A DNA stretch of 64,000 nt from an uncultured Duncaniella sp. Lineage in GTDB: Bacteria > Bacteroidota > Bacteroidia > Bacteroidales > Muribaculaceae. The notes beneath the pieces are model-generated. The model saw only the letters and a program-made list of their open reading frames with translations, did no database searches and had not been told where the DNA came from. Positions within the stretch are counted from its first letter, which is position 1. Every line of letters starts with the position of its first letter. The stretch spans positions 124,001 through 188,000 of the forward strand of contig CAJUSW010000005.1 in the NCBI GenBank assembly GCA_910589485.1, given 5' to 3'. The position numbers were made by a program, and so were the translations under genes. Shown one piece after another: positions 50,404-59,558 of this stretch.

Positions 50404-50850
50404 TTATATTTTGATTTTTCCTATCAGTTTCACGATCTCACCATCACCGACAGCCGGAGCGTGGGCATCCTCGGGATATACAATGGCAAACTCACCTTTC
50501 TTGAGCGGAACGAAGTATTCCGGGGCATCATCACTCAGCGCGCAATCATCCGATTCGGTGTATTCCTTTGTGTAATGCTTCAAATCCTCGATCGCTTTCC
50601 AGCCTATGGATTCTCCGTCGGCCAACGCGATATGCACATCAATGTACTTCTGATGCATTTCGAGAAGTTGCTTTTGCGGGGCAACACCAACGGTTCTCAC
50701 GTTTACCACATACACATCGCTACCCTGTATCTCGATTTTGCCCAAAGGCATGTTATCGAAATCATGCGCTAATACGAAGTCGAAGAGTGTTTTAAATCCC
50801 TTATGCAAAGGGAATACTCGTTCGGCGTTCTCAAGAGTTCCTGTTATCAT
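50404..50850 (-). CDS. YhcH/YjgK/YiaL family protein, probable sialic acid anomerase
   Basis: The 148-residue cupin protein has the family pattern LEMHQKYIDVHIALADGESI and FAIVYPEDAHAP with metal-binding His and Glu. YhcH homologues (NanQ) speed mutarotation of sialic acid in E. coli. It is the first gene of the operon, 18 nt before the transporter gene, with a promoter 30 nt upstream. Confidence 0.88.
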   Translation of the reverse strand: MITGTLENAERVFPLHKGFKTLFDFVLAHDFDNMPLGKIEIQGSDVYVVNVRTVGVAPQKQLLEMHQKYIDVHIALADGESIGWKAIEDLKHYTKEYTESDDCALSDDAPEYFVPLKKGEFAIVYPEDAHAPAVGDGEIVKLIGKIKI

Positions 50851-50879
50851 TTTTTAGGATTATGATTAGTTTGTGCTCG

Positions 50880-50941
50880 CAAAGTAACCAAATATTTTTT
50901 AATCCACCAAATAATTAATAAAATATTTTATAAATAAATTT
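50880..50941 (-). promoter_or_regulatory. Operon promoter with AT-rich operator-like motif
   Basis: On the minus strand, TTACTTTG (50880-50887) is near the -7 consensus. AATATTTTATAAATAAATTTG at 50922-50942 (reverse complement AAATTTATTTATAAAATATT) resembles the motif in the ROK gene promoter at 52462-52480. The same repressor may bind both. Confidence 0.5.
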
Positions 50942-51046
50942 GCGATTAATAAATATAATGCGAATATAAACGTTCTCATAAAGCATTATGTTAATTATCC
51001 CACGACACAAAACTAAAATTAACTTAAAATCAAATCCTACAATGCA

Positions 51047-51100
51047 AAAACGGCATGCGCCGCATTGCAATTAGTTTTTGCAACGCGGCGCATGCCGTTC
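51047..51100 (-). terminator. Terminator after the ROK repressor gene
   Basis: AACGGCATGCGCCGC (51050-51064) and its complement (51086-51100) form a perfect 15-bp stem with a 21-nt loop. On the minus strand it is followed by five T. It is 100 nt downstream of the ROK stop. 50851-51200 is otherwise a non-coding promoter region. Confidence 0.8.
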
Positions 51101-51200
51101 TATAAGTAAGATGCTATACAACCGGAAACATCACTGCTGTTTCCCGTAATGTTATCTTATATTAAAGTACAATTCGTGTTTTAGTTTAAAAATCTTAAGA

Positions 51201-52427
51201 TTAGTTGTTCTCAAATAGTATTTTATTTCTGGCCGTCAGGGCCGCGCCTAAAACACCAGCCTTCTCCCCGAGTTTAGAAATCACTATTTTGGAATCTTGA
51301 CTCACAAGTTTAAGCGTGTATTTTTGTACAGCCTGTTTTATAGGACGTATCAGATAATCGCCGGTTTCCGCCAGAGTTCCACCGATAATCACCAGTTCAG
51401 GATTGAATATGTTGATCAGGCCGGCCAGCCACTTACCAAGTTCTCCGGCAATGTTTTCGAGAACCTCTATGCACAGCATATCCTCCTCTTCAATCGCCGA
51501 AATTATATCTGTAAGCGTGATTGAGTCCGGCCCCGACTGATTGAGTTTGTCCGAGAGCAAGGATTTTTTACCATCCAACAGGCTTTGCACCACACGACGT
51601 TTCAACGCCGAGCCCGACACCTCGGTCTCCAGACATCCTTTCTTGCCACAGTGGCACATTATCTCATTATCAAAAGCGGGGAAATGGCCTACTTCACCCG
51701 AATAGCCCGAACGCCCCTTTATGATCTCACCGTTCATAACCATGCCCATTCCAAGACCAAGACTTAGGTTGATGAACAGGATATTCTTCTCCCCTTTCAC
51801 AATCTTTCCGCTCAGACAATCCCCGTAAGTCATTGCCCTCGTGTCATTATCAATACACACCGGCATGCCGAGTTTCTCAGTAAAGAGGTCGTTAAGCGGT
51901 CTTTCTGATGAGGGCAACGTGCTGAAACTGAAACCGGTGTCAGGATTAACCCTGCCCGAAAGAGCTATGCAGCCATAATAAATCTTATCCTTCGGTATGG
52001 ACAGATCTCCAATAAATTCCTTTATGATTTCGCAGATTTCATCAATAGCTTGATAAGATGAGAAATCCGACATGGTGAGAGGATGCCCCATATCAAGAGC
52101 GACAAACTCGCCCATGAAGTTAATCATCCCAAGGTTTATATATGTGCGCTTTATATCCACTCCAAGAAAATATCCCGATTGTGGATTAAACCCGTACAAC
52201 ACAGGGCGACGACCACCATGCCCCTCGATTTTTCCATGATCGGTAAGCAATCCACCATCACACATCTCATTGACCACCTTGGTAACAGTAGGCACACTGA
52301 GGCCCAGATCCTTGGCCAGGTCAGGTATCGTCGAGGTAGAATTATTCACATAATAAGAGATTATATTCTTCATGATCGAAGAATTTTTATCTCCTTTTTC
52401 AATTTGTGTTATAAATGACGGCTTCAT
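51201..52427 (-). CDS. ROK-family transcriptional repressor (NagC-like)
   Basis: The 408-residue protein has a winged HTH (about 22-80; STSTIPDLAKDLGLSVPTVT) followed by a ROK sugar-binding domain with zinc site CHCGKKGCLETEVSG. No kinase phosphate motif of DIGGT form is present in place; VDIKRTYINL replaces it, so it should not be a kinase. The likely ligand is an amino sugar of the pathway. It precedes the operon on the same strand with a terminator between, and its own promoter region has the AT-rich motif also found at the operon promoter. Confidence 0.88.
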   Translation of the reverse strand: MKPSFITQIEKGDKNSSIMKNIISYYVNNSTSTIPDLAKDLGLSVPTVTKVVNEMCDGGLLTDHGKIEGHGGRRPVLYGFNPQSGYFLGVDIKRTYINLGMINFMGEFVALDMGHPLTMSDFSSYQAIDEICEIIKEFIGDLSIPKDKIYYGCIALSGRVNPDTGFSFSTLPSSERPLNDLFTEKLGMPVCIDNDTRAMTYGDCLSGKIVKGEKNILFINLSLGLGMGMVMNGEIIKGRSGYSGEVGHFPAFDNEIMCHCGKKGCLETEVSGSALKRRVVQSLLDGKKSLLSDKLNQSGPDSITLTDIISAIEEEDMLCIEVLENIAGELGKWLAGLINIFNPELVIIGGTLAETGDYLIRPIKQAVQKYTLKLVSQDSKIVISKLGEKAGVLGAALTARNKILFENN

Positions 52428-52451
52428 GCTCGGAATAATCTATGATTTGCA

Positions 52452-52480
52452 CAAAGTTACTAAATTTATTTATTAATATT
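52452..52480 (-). promoter_or_regulatory. ROK repressor promoter with shared AT-rich motif
   Basis: Minus strand TAACTTTG at 52452-52459, and AAATTTATTTATTAATATT (plus strand, 52462-52480) between the -7 and expected -33 positions. The motif matches the one near 50922-50942. Autoregulation is likely. 52428-52739 holds otherwise no gene; the left limit of the mobile region lies somewhere here. Confidence 0.5.
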
Positions 52481-52739
52481 GTAAAATCATGGATTTTATT
52501 TATGTATCAAAGTCTCATCCCCGCACTTCTTTACTTTCATCATGCGACAATTCGATTTTTATCGAACACTTCCAACGCTATAATTTTGATTCTCGAATTG
52601 TAAAATGTACTGTCATTAAAAGATTTTATGTCCAAAGATTGTGATTTAGCAATCGGGGTGATATATTTTTGTTGTCCATTTTATTTTGTGGTTACAAGTG
52701 CTGGCTACCTTGTGGCAGAAAACTAATTGATAGATTATT

Positions 52740-53642
52740 ATGGACGAGAATAAGAATAATTGCTCCGGCAAAATTTTTGATAAGAGGTTTGCTGAAATGA
52801 AGACTGAGATACGGGAGTGGATGCTTGAGCACCCGCAGGAGTATTCCGATTTTGTGGCTGTGATGAATAGCCCCGAGAATCATGGTATTCAGATAATGGG
52901 ACAAATTGCAATGGATCAAATCAAGGGGTTTGAGGATATGGTGGCATTGCAGATTAGCATGGCGGAACCGGATTTCGCATCGTTGATTGAACCTATAATG
53001 CAGTCTGACGTACTACGGCAATTCTTTGAGGAAGAGGAAAACTTGCGTAATGCCGCGCTTGCTTGGCTTCTATTTAGTCGCACATACGAAAACGTGGTCG
53101 AGCATCTGGAGGAGATGATTGCATCAAGCAGATACGGTGGCTACCGATGGATATTGACGATATTGGTCAAGTTCATTATACGCCGGAGCATACGAAGCGG
53201 TAACCGCACTAAGGCTGATTGGGAAGACTACCGCAATTACCGCGCATCTGTGGGAGGAGTGAATATCGTCGCATCTGTCAATCTAAAAGAACGAGCAAAA
53301 TCCACAACCACAACCATCCGAAGGTCTTTCAGTGAGATATTTGCTAATGACAGTGATATTATCAACCGCATCGGTGAATGGGTCACCGCACGACATTCCG
53401 GGAATGATGAAGCCTATCTGATAATCGCCCTTAAAGAACTCGGTTATCCTGTTGACAACACTCATGAATTTCACGAGGCTATCGTAACGCAGTTCCCGGA
53501 TGTGAGATTTGTAGGTTTAAGGACCGTACAAAAGCTGTTGAAATTGCTTGAAACTGTTGTCGGCATGGGCAAGCACGCACCTATAGACAAGGGTAAAAAC
53601 CGTGAGATTATCAACTCGATAAAGCTTTTTCTATCAGATTGA
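52740..53642 (+). CDS. Hypothetical protein of a mobilization module (DUF6043-like)
   Basis: The 300-residue, mostly alpha-helical, charged protein reads MKTEIREWMLEHPQEYSDFV near the start and resembles proteins often seen beside Bacteroidales mob genes (DUF6043-like, from memory). No catalytic motif is visible. Its stop at 53640-53642 overlaps the open frame of the truncated MobC gene. It is the first gene after the sialic acid locus and probably marks the start of mobile DNA. Confidence 0.5.
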   Translation: MDENKNNCSGKIFDKRFAEMKTEIREWMLEHPQEYSDFVAVMNSPENHGIQIMGQIAMDQIKGFEDMVALQISMAEPDFASLIEPIMQSDVLRQFFEEEENLRNAALAWLLFSRTYENVVEHLEEMIASSRYGGYRWILTILVKFIIRRSIRSGNRTKADWEDYRNYRASVGGVNIVASVNLKERAKSTTTTIRRSFSEIFANDSDIINRIGEWVTARHSGNDEAYLIIALKELGYPVDNTHEFHEAIVTQFPDVRFVGLRTVQKLLKLLETVVGMGKHAPIDKGKNREIINSIKLFLSD

Positions 53643-53997
53643 GTTCGTTTGGTTCGCCAAATCGACCTGCAAACTTACCGCCAAAGCTATCCGCGCCAAA
53701 GCCGACAAGCATTTCAAGGGAAACCTCAGTGCCTGTATCCGTTGTGCCACTCTGCAATATGACGGAAACGTTACGCCACCCTCAGCCAATTCCGAGATAA
53801 CAGCGTTGCTGACCGCTATTCTGCGTCAGTTGAAGAAAATCGGTACGAATGTCAATCAGACCGCCCATCAGATTAACGAGCGTATGAAAGTGTCGCCCTA
53901 CGGATTGTCAGCCTCGGATATCCAACCGTTTGTTCTCTTTCGCAATGACTTATCCGCCATTTGGGAGCATCTGAACCAAATCAAGGAGCGGTTATGA
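53641..53997 (+). pseudogene. MobC-like mobilization protein lacking its N-terminus
   Basis: The frame open from 53623 to the TGA at 53995-53997 reads EFVWFAKSTCKLTAKAIRAK, HFKGNLSACIR, then ILRQLKKIGTNVNQTAHQIN and ends LNQIKERL, a typical MobC accessory protein C-terminus. No ATG, GTG or TTG precedes the conserved part; only the tail of the upstream gene does. The first 20 or more residues seem lost, or the frame is reached by a +1 shift from the upstream gene. It overlaps the relaxase start (ATGA). Confidence 0.6.
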
Positions 53998-55751
53998 TAG
54001 TCAAGAAACTTGGTATGGTATCCGGCGGAGGCATCACAGGAGCCGGATATAATGAACGCAAAGTAGCCGAGGGCGTGGCACGGCTCATGGCAATGGAGAA
54101 TGTCAATGCTGCCATGCGCCATAAAGTGGAGCTGTTGCATGAAGCCGGATTCGACTGCGCCGGAGAGATTGAGAAATATCTCAAGGAGCGGTCGAGGACA
54201 TACGGCAACACCAAGACCACGCGTTTTCAGTTCCACATCGCCGCCTCGGTAAAGGGCCAATTGATGTCGGCTGACGAGCTGACCGACTTTGCCCGTCAGC
54301 TGATGGCGGAAGCCGGATATGGCAGACAGCCGTATTTCGTGTACTACCACCACGATACCGACAACAATCATGTGCATATACTCTCCACGCGCATACAGCC
54401 CAATGGCTTCCCGATACCTGACCATCACGACTATGCACGCCTCAATGCCGCCGCAAACCGTATTTTATCATCGGACATCAACCGAGACATTCAGCGGATG
54501 TTCACTTACGGCTATCTGACCGAGGGACAGTTTGCCAATATAATCAGGTCTCATGGATATAAATTTGAGCGTGTTGAGGATGGATATGTGCTGTTTCGTG
54601 GTGGAGTAAAAGCGGCTACAATCCCATTATCTGAGATAGAGAGGCATATTTCGCAAGAAAACGACACCCGGAAAGAGCGCGCTAAACAACTCCGGGCGAT
54701 TATCAGGAAATACAAGGACGGAATTGCGGATGGAAAAGTTCAAAATGTCGAAAATGTCAAGGGTCACAAAGGTCAGAAGAAAAAATATGTGCGCCGGAAA
54801 GTCAACCCCGACATCCGTAAAATCAAGGGTTCAAACGGCAAGACGCTATCGCAGGAAGAACAGCGGCATCTGTCGGATCTGCTTGACATACTCAAAACTA
54901 AATTTGGCATAGACATTCATTTTCAAAAAGACCGCAATGGCGATGTCCGTGGCTACGGCATAGTTGACCATAACCGAAAGATGGCATTTGACGGTAGCAA
55001 GGTGATGAAATTATCAGAACTGATTGACTTCGCGCAGAAGCAGGAGCGCAAAGTAAGTCCACTGGATATTTACCGCAATATGTTCTCTATGGAAATACGT
55101 AAATCATGCATGGACAACATAATGTCAATCCGATTGTTCGACGGCTCAGAACATACTCGCACGATGTCACCACGTCAATCGGCATGGTACTTCAACTCGT
55201 CCGAAAGTGAAAGGGAGAATGTGGCAATCCGAATAGCAGCCACCATGTTCTCAACCGAGATATTTGAATCTGTATTGCTAAAATATCCGGTAGGCGACAT
55301 CAATTCAAGGATAGGAAGTGTCAACATAATCAAAATGCGAGAGGGCGGTAGGGCAATCCGCGTTGTCTCATTTGATGGGTTCTCGGCGACATACCAGATG
55401 ACTGCCGATGAATTGCGCTGCCATGCGAGACTGCAAGGCGAAGCGGCAAACGCTTATCTTCGTCAACTCACAATCCTGCGCATAACCCATGAAGACGCTA
55501 CCCAACTGACCAACCGCATCAAGGAGCTGGCCTCCAAATCAACCGGAAGCATCACTCTCCCTCTCCGTCAATCAGACTACACCCCGGAACAAGCCAAAGC
55601 CTTCACCTCACATCAATACACCGTCCTCACCCGTCTCATGCCCCGCGACACCTCATCCACCCACTCCGCCAACCGCGAATGGGAAGTCGGCAAGCAATCC
55701 CGTTACAACCACATCGACAACCAGCAATCCGGCACCCAACTTACAATGTAG
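53994..55751 (+). CDS. MOBP-type relaxase/mobilization nuclease
   Basis: The 585-residue protein has the relaxase metal-binding motif HHDTDNNHVHIL (about 119-130), with conserved N-terminal KKLGMVSGGGITGAGYNERK. It nicks oriT in plasmid or element transfer. I start at the ATG at 53994 because the preceding MobC stop overlaps it. Residues 230-585 are charged and variable, as in other Bacteroidales mobilizable elements. It is followed by a terminator at 55959. Confidence 0.88.
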   Translation: MIVKKLGMVSGGGITGAGYNERKVAEGVARLMAMENVNAAMRHKVELLHEAGFDCAGEIEKYLKERSRTYGNTKTTRFQFHIAASVKGQLMSADELTDFARQLMAEAGYGRQPYFVYYHHDTDNNHVHILSTRIQPNGFPIPDHHDYARLNAAANRILSSDINRDIQRMFTYGYLTEGQFANIIRSHGYKFERVEDGYVLFRGGVKAATIPLSEIERHISQENDTRKERAKQLRAIIRKYKDGIADGKVQNVENVKGHKGQKKKYVRRKVNPDIRKIKGSNGKTLSQEEQRHLSDLLDILKTKFGIDIHFQKDRNGDVRGYGIVDHNRKMAFDGSKVMKLSELIDFAQKQERKVSPLDIYRNMFSMEIRKSCMDNIMSIRLFDGSEHTRTMSPRQSAWYFNSSESERENVAIRIAATMFSTEIFESVLLKYPVGDINSRIGSVNIIKMREGGRAIRVVSFDGFSATYQMTADELRCHARLQGEAANAYLRQLTILRITHEDATQLTNRIKELASKSTGSITLPLRQSDYTPEQAKAFTSHQYTVLTRLMPRDTSSTHSANREWEVGKQSRYNHIDNQQSGTQLTM

Positions 55752-55785
55752 TTCAGTCTATCGGGAACTTTTCCTTGTGGTCACA

Positions 55786-55926
55786 AAAGTTACCTATAAA
55801 ATTATAACGGATGAATCTCAAAATTCAATCCAATCCACAAAATAAATGCGTTTGAATACCAACCTCCACCCAATCCAATTCACACCGATTTACAAGTACT
55901 TACAGCCACAATCCATAGGTAACTTT
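55786..55926. repeat. 12-bp inverted repeat pair in the junction between mob and int modules
   Basis: AAAGTTACCTAT (55786-55797) and ATAGGTAACTTT (55915-55926) are perfect inverted copies 117 bp apart. The space is AT-rich, with CCAATCC repeats and no gene. Its place between the relaxase and integrase suggests an element end or attachment region. Confidence 0.45.
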
Positions 55927-55958
55927 ATAGGGAACTCGCCCAAATCTCATTAAATCGA

Positions 55959-55999
55959 AAATCACCAAGTATCTGTGATTTAGATACTTGGCGATTTTT
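55959..55999 (+). terminator. Terminator downstream of the relaxase gene
   Basis: AAATCACCAAGTATCT (55959-55974) pairs at 15 of 16 positions with AGATACTTGGCGATTT (55982-55997), with a 7-nt loop, followed by more T. 56000-56182 holds no gene. Confidence 0.7.
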
Positions 56000-56182
56000 G
56001 AGGTGGTGCCACCAGAACCTGAGTTTATGAATTGTGGCGAATGATGATGAATTATGATATTGTGCAAAATACTGAATAATAAAGCAATATGAATTTTGGC
56101 TGAATTTTGAGTTTTCACGGAAATTCAAAAAACGTGGTGACCTGCGTGGTGACCCGACTTGACAAAACGTGGTTTGAGTTGT

Positions 56183-56190
56183 TATATTTG
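56183..56190 (+). promoter_or_regulatory. -7 element of the integrase gene
   Basis: TATATTTG, with TTTGA near 56173-56177 upstream. It rules out integrase starts before about 56200. Confidence 0.5.
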
Positions 56191-56258
56191 CAGAACCAAA
56201 ACGATTGATAGTGAATGACGGTGAATCGTGGCGAATGAATTTAGCAACACAAAATAAG

Positions 56259-57722
56259 ATGGCAACAACACCCTCTCCAAAGAAATTGACCCCATTTCAT
56301 GTCCGCAACAAGGATTTGAAGAAGGAAACCGCGACACTGTTTATACGTGTACATACCCGCAAGATTGATGTGCTTGTTTCGACGCTCCTGCAAGTGGAGG
56401 TGAGCGAGTGGCTCAAAGCAACCGCTTCGCCCCGTGCGTGGCTGGCACATCAGAAAAAGAATTACCAACTCCACGCAAAACTGACACAGATTGAAGGCAT
56501 CGTGAAATCACACCTGGCCAAAGCCAATTTTGACCGTGAGGCTCTCGACATGGATGTACGCTACATTTCCGAGCCGGAGAAAGTCGAGGCTGAACGAAAG
56601 GCAATGGAGGAAGCCGCCGAGGCAGAGCGCAAGGCTTTGGCAAAGAAAGAGGCGGCGAAAGAAAAAGCCCGTAAGAAAGCCGAGGAGAAGAAACGTATCG
56701 AAGATGAGAAGAACCGTCTTATCTGGCCGTTCCTCGTTCAGTTTGTTGAAGACATTAAGAGCGGCGCGCGGAAGATTGGCAGCAAGGACTATTCAGCCGG
56801 ATCCTGCAAGACATGGAAAAGTTACGTTGGAGTTTACGAGGGCTTCGACCCCTTGCATCAGTTCGGTTGGGCTGACATCAACCGCGCCTTTGTAAGCCGC
56901 TATATCAACTATCTCCGGCGGCATGGCTATATGCCCAAGGTCGTCAACAAGCACATAACAAATCTTAAAGCACTTATCAACGCCGCTTTTATTGACGGTG
57001 TCCATGACAACCAACGCGCCGCATCGCTCATAGTCAAAAATAAGATTGAAGACCGCGACAAGGCAGTCGAGATTTATCTCACCGAGGAAGAGTTACAGGC
57101 ACTCTATGAAATGCCGTTGACCGGGAAGAAAGAGCATGTGCGCGATGTTTTTCTCATCGGGTGCTATACCTGTCAGCGAGTGAGCGATTATAACAATCTC
57201 AATAAAGACCATTTTGAGACAACCCGAAAGGGGACACGTATTATCCGGCTTGTTCAGCAGAAGACCAAGACGGAGGTAACAATCCCGGTGATGAACGAGA
57301 ACCTCATTGCAATCTGCGAGAAATACGGCTACAACATTCCGAAAGCCAACGAGCAGGTGCTGAACCGTTACATCAAGGATATTCTTGAAGATCTATCTGA
57401 ATGCGTCCCGACACTGAAAGAGAAAGTACCGACCAATCTGACGATGAAGCAGAAGGACGCGTTGAAAAAAGAAGGCAAGGAGCCGGAAACCGACCTGAAC
57501 GGCAACGTACTACTCCCGCGCTTCAAATGCGTGACGAGCCATACCGCCCGACGCACCGGAATCACCAACATGTATCTCAGCCACAAATACGACATCGTCC
57601 AGATGATGCACGTCAGCGGCCACAAAACCCAAAAGACCTTCATGGACTACATCAAACTATCATCAGAGGAAATAGCCGATGAAATCGCCGCCCGTACCAA
57701 GAAAGACAGCGAGATGTGGTAA
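56259..57722 (+). CDS. Tyrosine recombinase/integrase
   Basis: The 487-residue site-specific recombinase has catalytic residues Arg307 (CQRVSDY), Lys in QQKTKTEVTIPV, H428-T-A-R-R, His455 (SGHKT) and Tyr464 (FMDYIKL). Residues of about 105-155 form a long Lys/Glu/Ala-rich coiled coil between the arm-binding and core domains. I prefer ATG 56259; 56235 is possible. It follows an element-end-like region and probably drives integration of the second element. Confidence 0.92.
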   Translation: MATTPSPKKLTPFHVRNKDLKKETATLFIRVHTRKIDVLVSTLLQVEVSEWLKATASPRAWLAHQKKNYQLHAKLTQIEGIVKSHLAKANFDREALDMDVRYISEPEKVEAERKAMEEAAEAERKALAKKEAAKEKARKKAEEKKRIEDEKNRLIWPFLVQFVEDIKSGARKIGSKDYSAGSCKTWKSYVGVYEGFDPLHQFGWADINRAFVSRYINYLRRHGYMPKVVNKHITNLKALINAAFIDGVHDNQRAASLIVKNKIEDRDKAVEIYLTEEELQALYEMPLTGKKEHVRDVFLIGCYTCQRVSDYNNLNKDHFETTRKGTRIIRLVQQKTKTEVTIPVMNENLIAICEKYGYNIPKANEQVLNRYIKDILEDLSECVPTLKEKVPTNLTMKQKDALKKEGKEPETDLNGNVLLPRFKCVTSHTARRTGITNMYLSHKYDIVQMMHVSGHKTQKTFMDYIKLSSEEIADEIAARTKKDSEMW

Positions 57723-57823
57723 GCCATCAGACTTATTCCGGAAAAATGGTCAAATGGCCACTTTTTTTTGGAATAGGCACATTTAATCTCCTCATCCACA
57801 GCGGTAAATTCGGAATAAATTAG

Positions 57824-57831
57824 TAACTTTG
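57824..57831 (+). promoter_or_regulatory. -7 element adjacent to the AlbA_2 gene start
   Basis: TAACTTTG ends 4 nt before the ATG at 57836, so transcription should start at or near the start codon (leaderless mRNA). Confidence 0.5.
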
Positions 57832-57835
57832 CATT

Positions 57836-59236
57836 ATGTTAACGGCATCTCAAATACTTGACCTTGTAAAAGGAGGCGAAGGCTACAATGTGGACTTCAA
57901 ACGAAGTGTGCCATCAAAGGTGAAAGAAATCTCTGACGAAGTAGTCGGATTTGCCAACGCATCCGGAGGCTATGTGCTAATTGGTGTGGATAACGACAAT
58001 CAAATTATTGGTGCCGAGATTGACAACAACAAGCGTTCTGCTATTCAAGATACCATTGGCGAAATATCCCCGGCTATAAGGTGCGATATGTATTCTGTTG
58101 AAGTCGAGGGGAAGAAAGTTTGGGTCATTGATGTTCCAAGCGGCAAGGACAAACCTTACATCACCGGAGGATTGATATATGTCCGTGAGGGAGCCAACTG
58201 TCAAAAGTTGAGGACAGCCGAAGAAATCCGCGCATTCTTTGCTGAATGTTCAAAGATTTTCTACGATGCCATTCCTTGCCGTTGGTTTTACATTGATGAA
58301 GATATAGAGCGGCATAATTTCAAATCCTTTCTTGAAAAGGCACATTTGTCGGAGGATTTACCTATTCGGCAATTATTCGACAATTTGGAATTGTTGACCG
58401 ATGATGGACGCGTCAAGAATGCAGCAGCGTTATTCTTTGGTAAAGAGCCGGAACGAAAATTCCCACACGCCGTCGTAAGATGCTTGCGTTTCAAAGGTCT
58501 TGACAAGGTACATATTATCGACGACAAGACTTTTGGCGGGCCTCTCTATCAGCAGTATCTCAATACTATTTCATGGATTGAGAGCAAGTTGGAAGTTGAG
58601 TATATCATTGAAGGTGTCGGTCCTCGAAAGGAAATATGGGAGATTCCTCTTGACGCATTCAAAGAGGCTTTATGCAATGCCATTTGCCACCGCGACCTAT
58701 ACGAGGAAGGGGCGACTATCATGGTAGAAGTATATGATGACCGGGTGGAAATATCTAATCCCGGTGGTCTTCTTCCATTGGTGGCCGAAAATTTCGGAGC
58801 GAAGAGCATGAGCCGCAACCCACTCATATTTGGGCTGTTCACCCGAATGCACATCGTCGAGAAAGTTGGTTCAGGCGTTCCCCGTATGCGAAGACTGATG
58901 AAAGAAGCAGGCTTGCCGGAACCGGAATTTGAGAACAAAGGCTTCTTCACCGTAAGGTTCATGAAGCGAACCAAGCCCCAAAGTGCCACCGATGGCACAT
59001 TAAATGGCACATTAAATGGCACATTAAATGGCACATTAAATGATACAGAACGAGTGGTGCTGGATTTTATACAATCAAGTCCAGGCATCACAGCCAATTT
59101 ATTGATTGAGAAAACTAATAAAAGCGTAAGGACAATCCGTAGAAGCGTTAAATCACTTATTGACAAGAATTTTATCGAGTATCGTGGATCAAAGAAAACT
59201 GGTGGCTACTACATTGTGCCTGAATCTCAAAAATAA
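57836..59236 (+). CDS. AlbA_2/Schlafen-like ATP-binding regulator with (NGTL) repeats
   Basis: The 466-residue protein has an N-terminal AlbA_2 domain (about 5-125; VDFKRSVPSKVKEISDEVVG, GGYVLIGVDNDN) and a GHKL/HATPase_c_4 ATP-binding domain (about 250-380; EALCNAICHRDLYEEG), then a tandem NGTL repeat and a C-terminal winged helix (ITANLLIEKTNKSVRTIRRS). The family includes mobile-element regulators and stress or defence proteins. It follows the integrase as accessory cargo. The role is not known. Confidence 0.85.
   Translation: MLTASQILDLVKGGEGYNVDFKRSVPSKVKEISDEVVGFANASGGYVLIGVDNDNQIIGAEIDNNKRSAIQDTIGEISPAIRCDMYSVEVEGKKVWVIDVPSGKDKPYITGGLIYVREGANCQKLRTAEEIRAFFAECSKIFYDAIPCRWFYIDEDIERHNFKSFLEKAHLSEDLPIRQLFDNLELLTDDGRVKNAAALFFGKEPERKFPHAVVRCLRFKGLDKVHIIDDKTFGGPLYQQYLNTISWIESKLEVEYIIEGVGPRKEIWEIPLDAFKEALCNAICHRDLYEEGATIMVEVYDDRVEISNPGGLLPLVAENFGAKSMSRNPLIFGLFTRMHIVEKVGSGVPRMRRLMKEAGLPEPEFENKGFFTVRFMKRTKPQSATDGTLNGTLNGTLNGTLNDTERVVLDFIQSSPGITANLLIEKTNKSVRTIRRSVKSLIDKNFIEYRGSKKTGGYYIVPESQK
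58994..59041 (+). repeat. Four tandem copies of a 12-bp unit within the AlbA_2 gene
   Basis: GGCACATTAAAT repeated four times, coding G-T-L-N each time. The unit is a multiple of three, so copy change keeps the frame and alters linker length. Confidence 0.9.
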
Positions 59237-59542
59237 ATTTCCAAAAAAAATACAACTCTACTGAACCATTTTCAACCTACCTTCGTTAGAATTGTACTGA
59301 TGGTCTTTCCTTGACCGCGACATGGATTGACGAATGTGCCCCAGCACTTCGTGACAGCGTCATGCCAAGTTGCGACAAGAGATAAGGCTAATTAGAAAAC
59401 GTGATGGCATTTTCATGTGACCATAGCGGAGCACTCATACACACCTCCGTCATTCTGACGGGATTTTCACATAGCTCTGCCGTGACGGTCGCCCGGCATG
59501 ATTTTGTCCGTCAAAGTCCATTCGTGGGCGAAAAGACATATA

Positions 59543-59558
59543 TCCCCTTGCAAGGGGA
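59543..59558. repeat. Perfect 16-bp palindrome TCCCCTTGCAAGGGGA
   Basis: Self-complementary over 16 bp within otherwise non-coding mobile-element DNA; possible protein-binding site. Confidence 0.6.
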
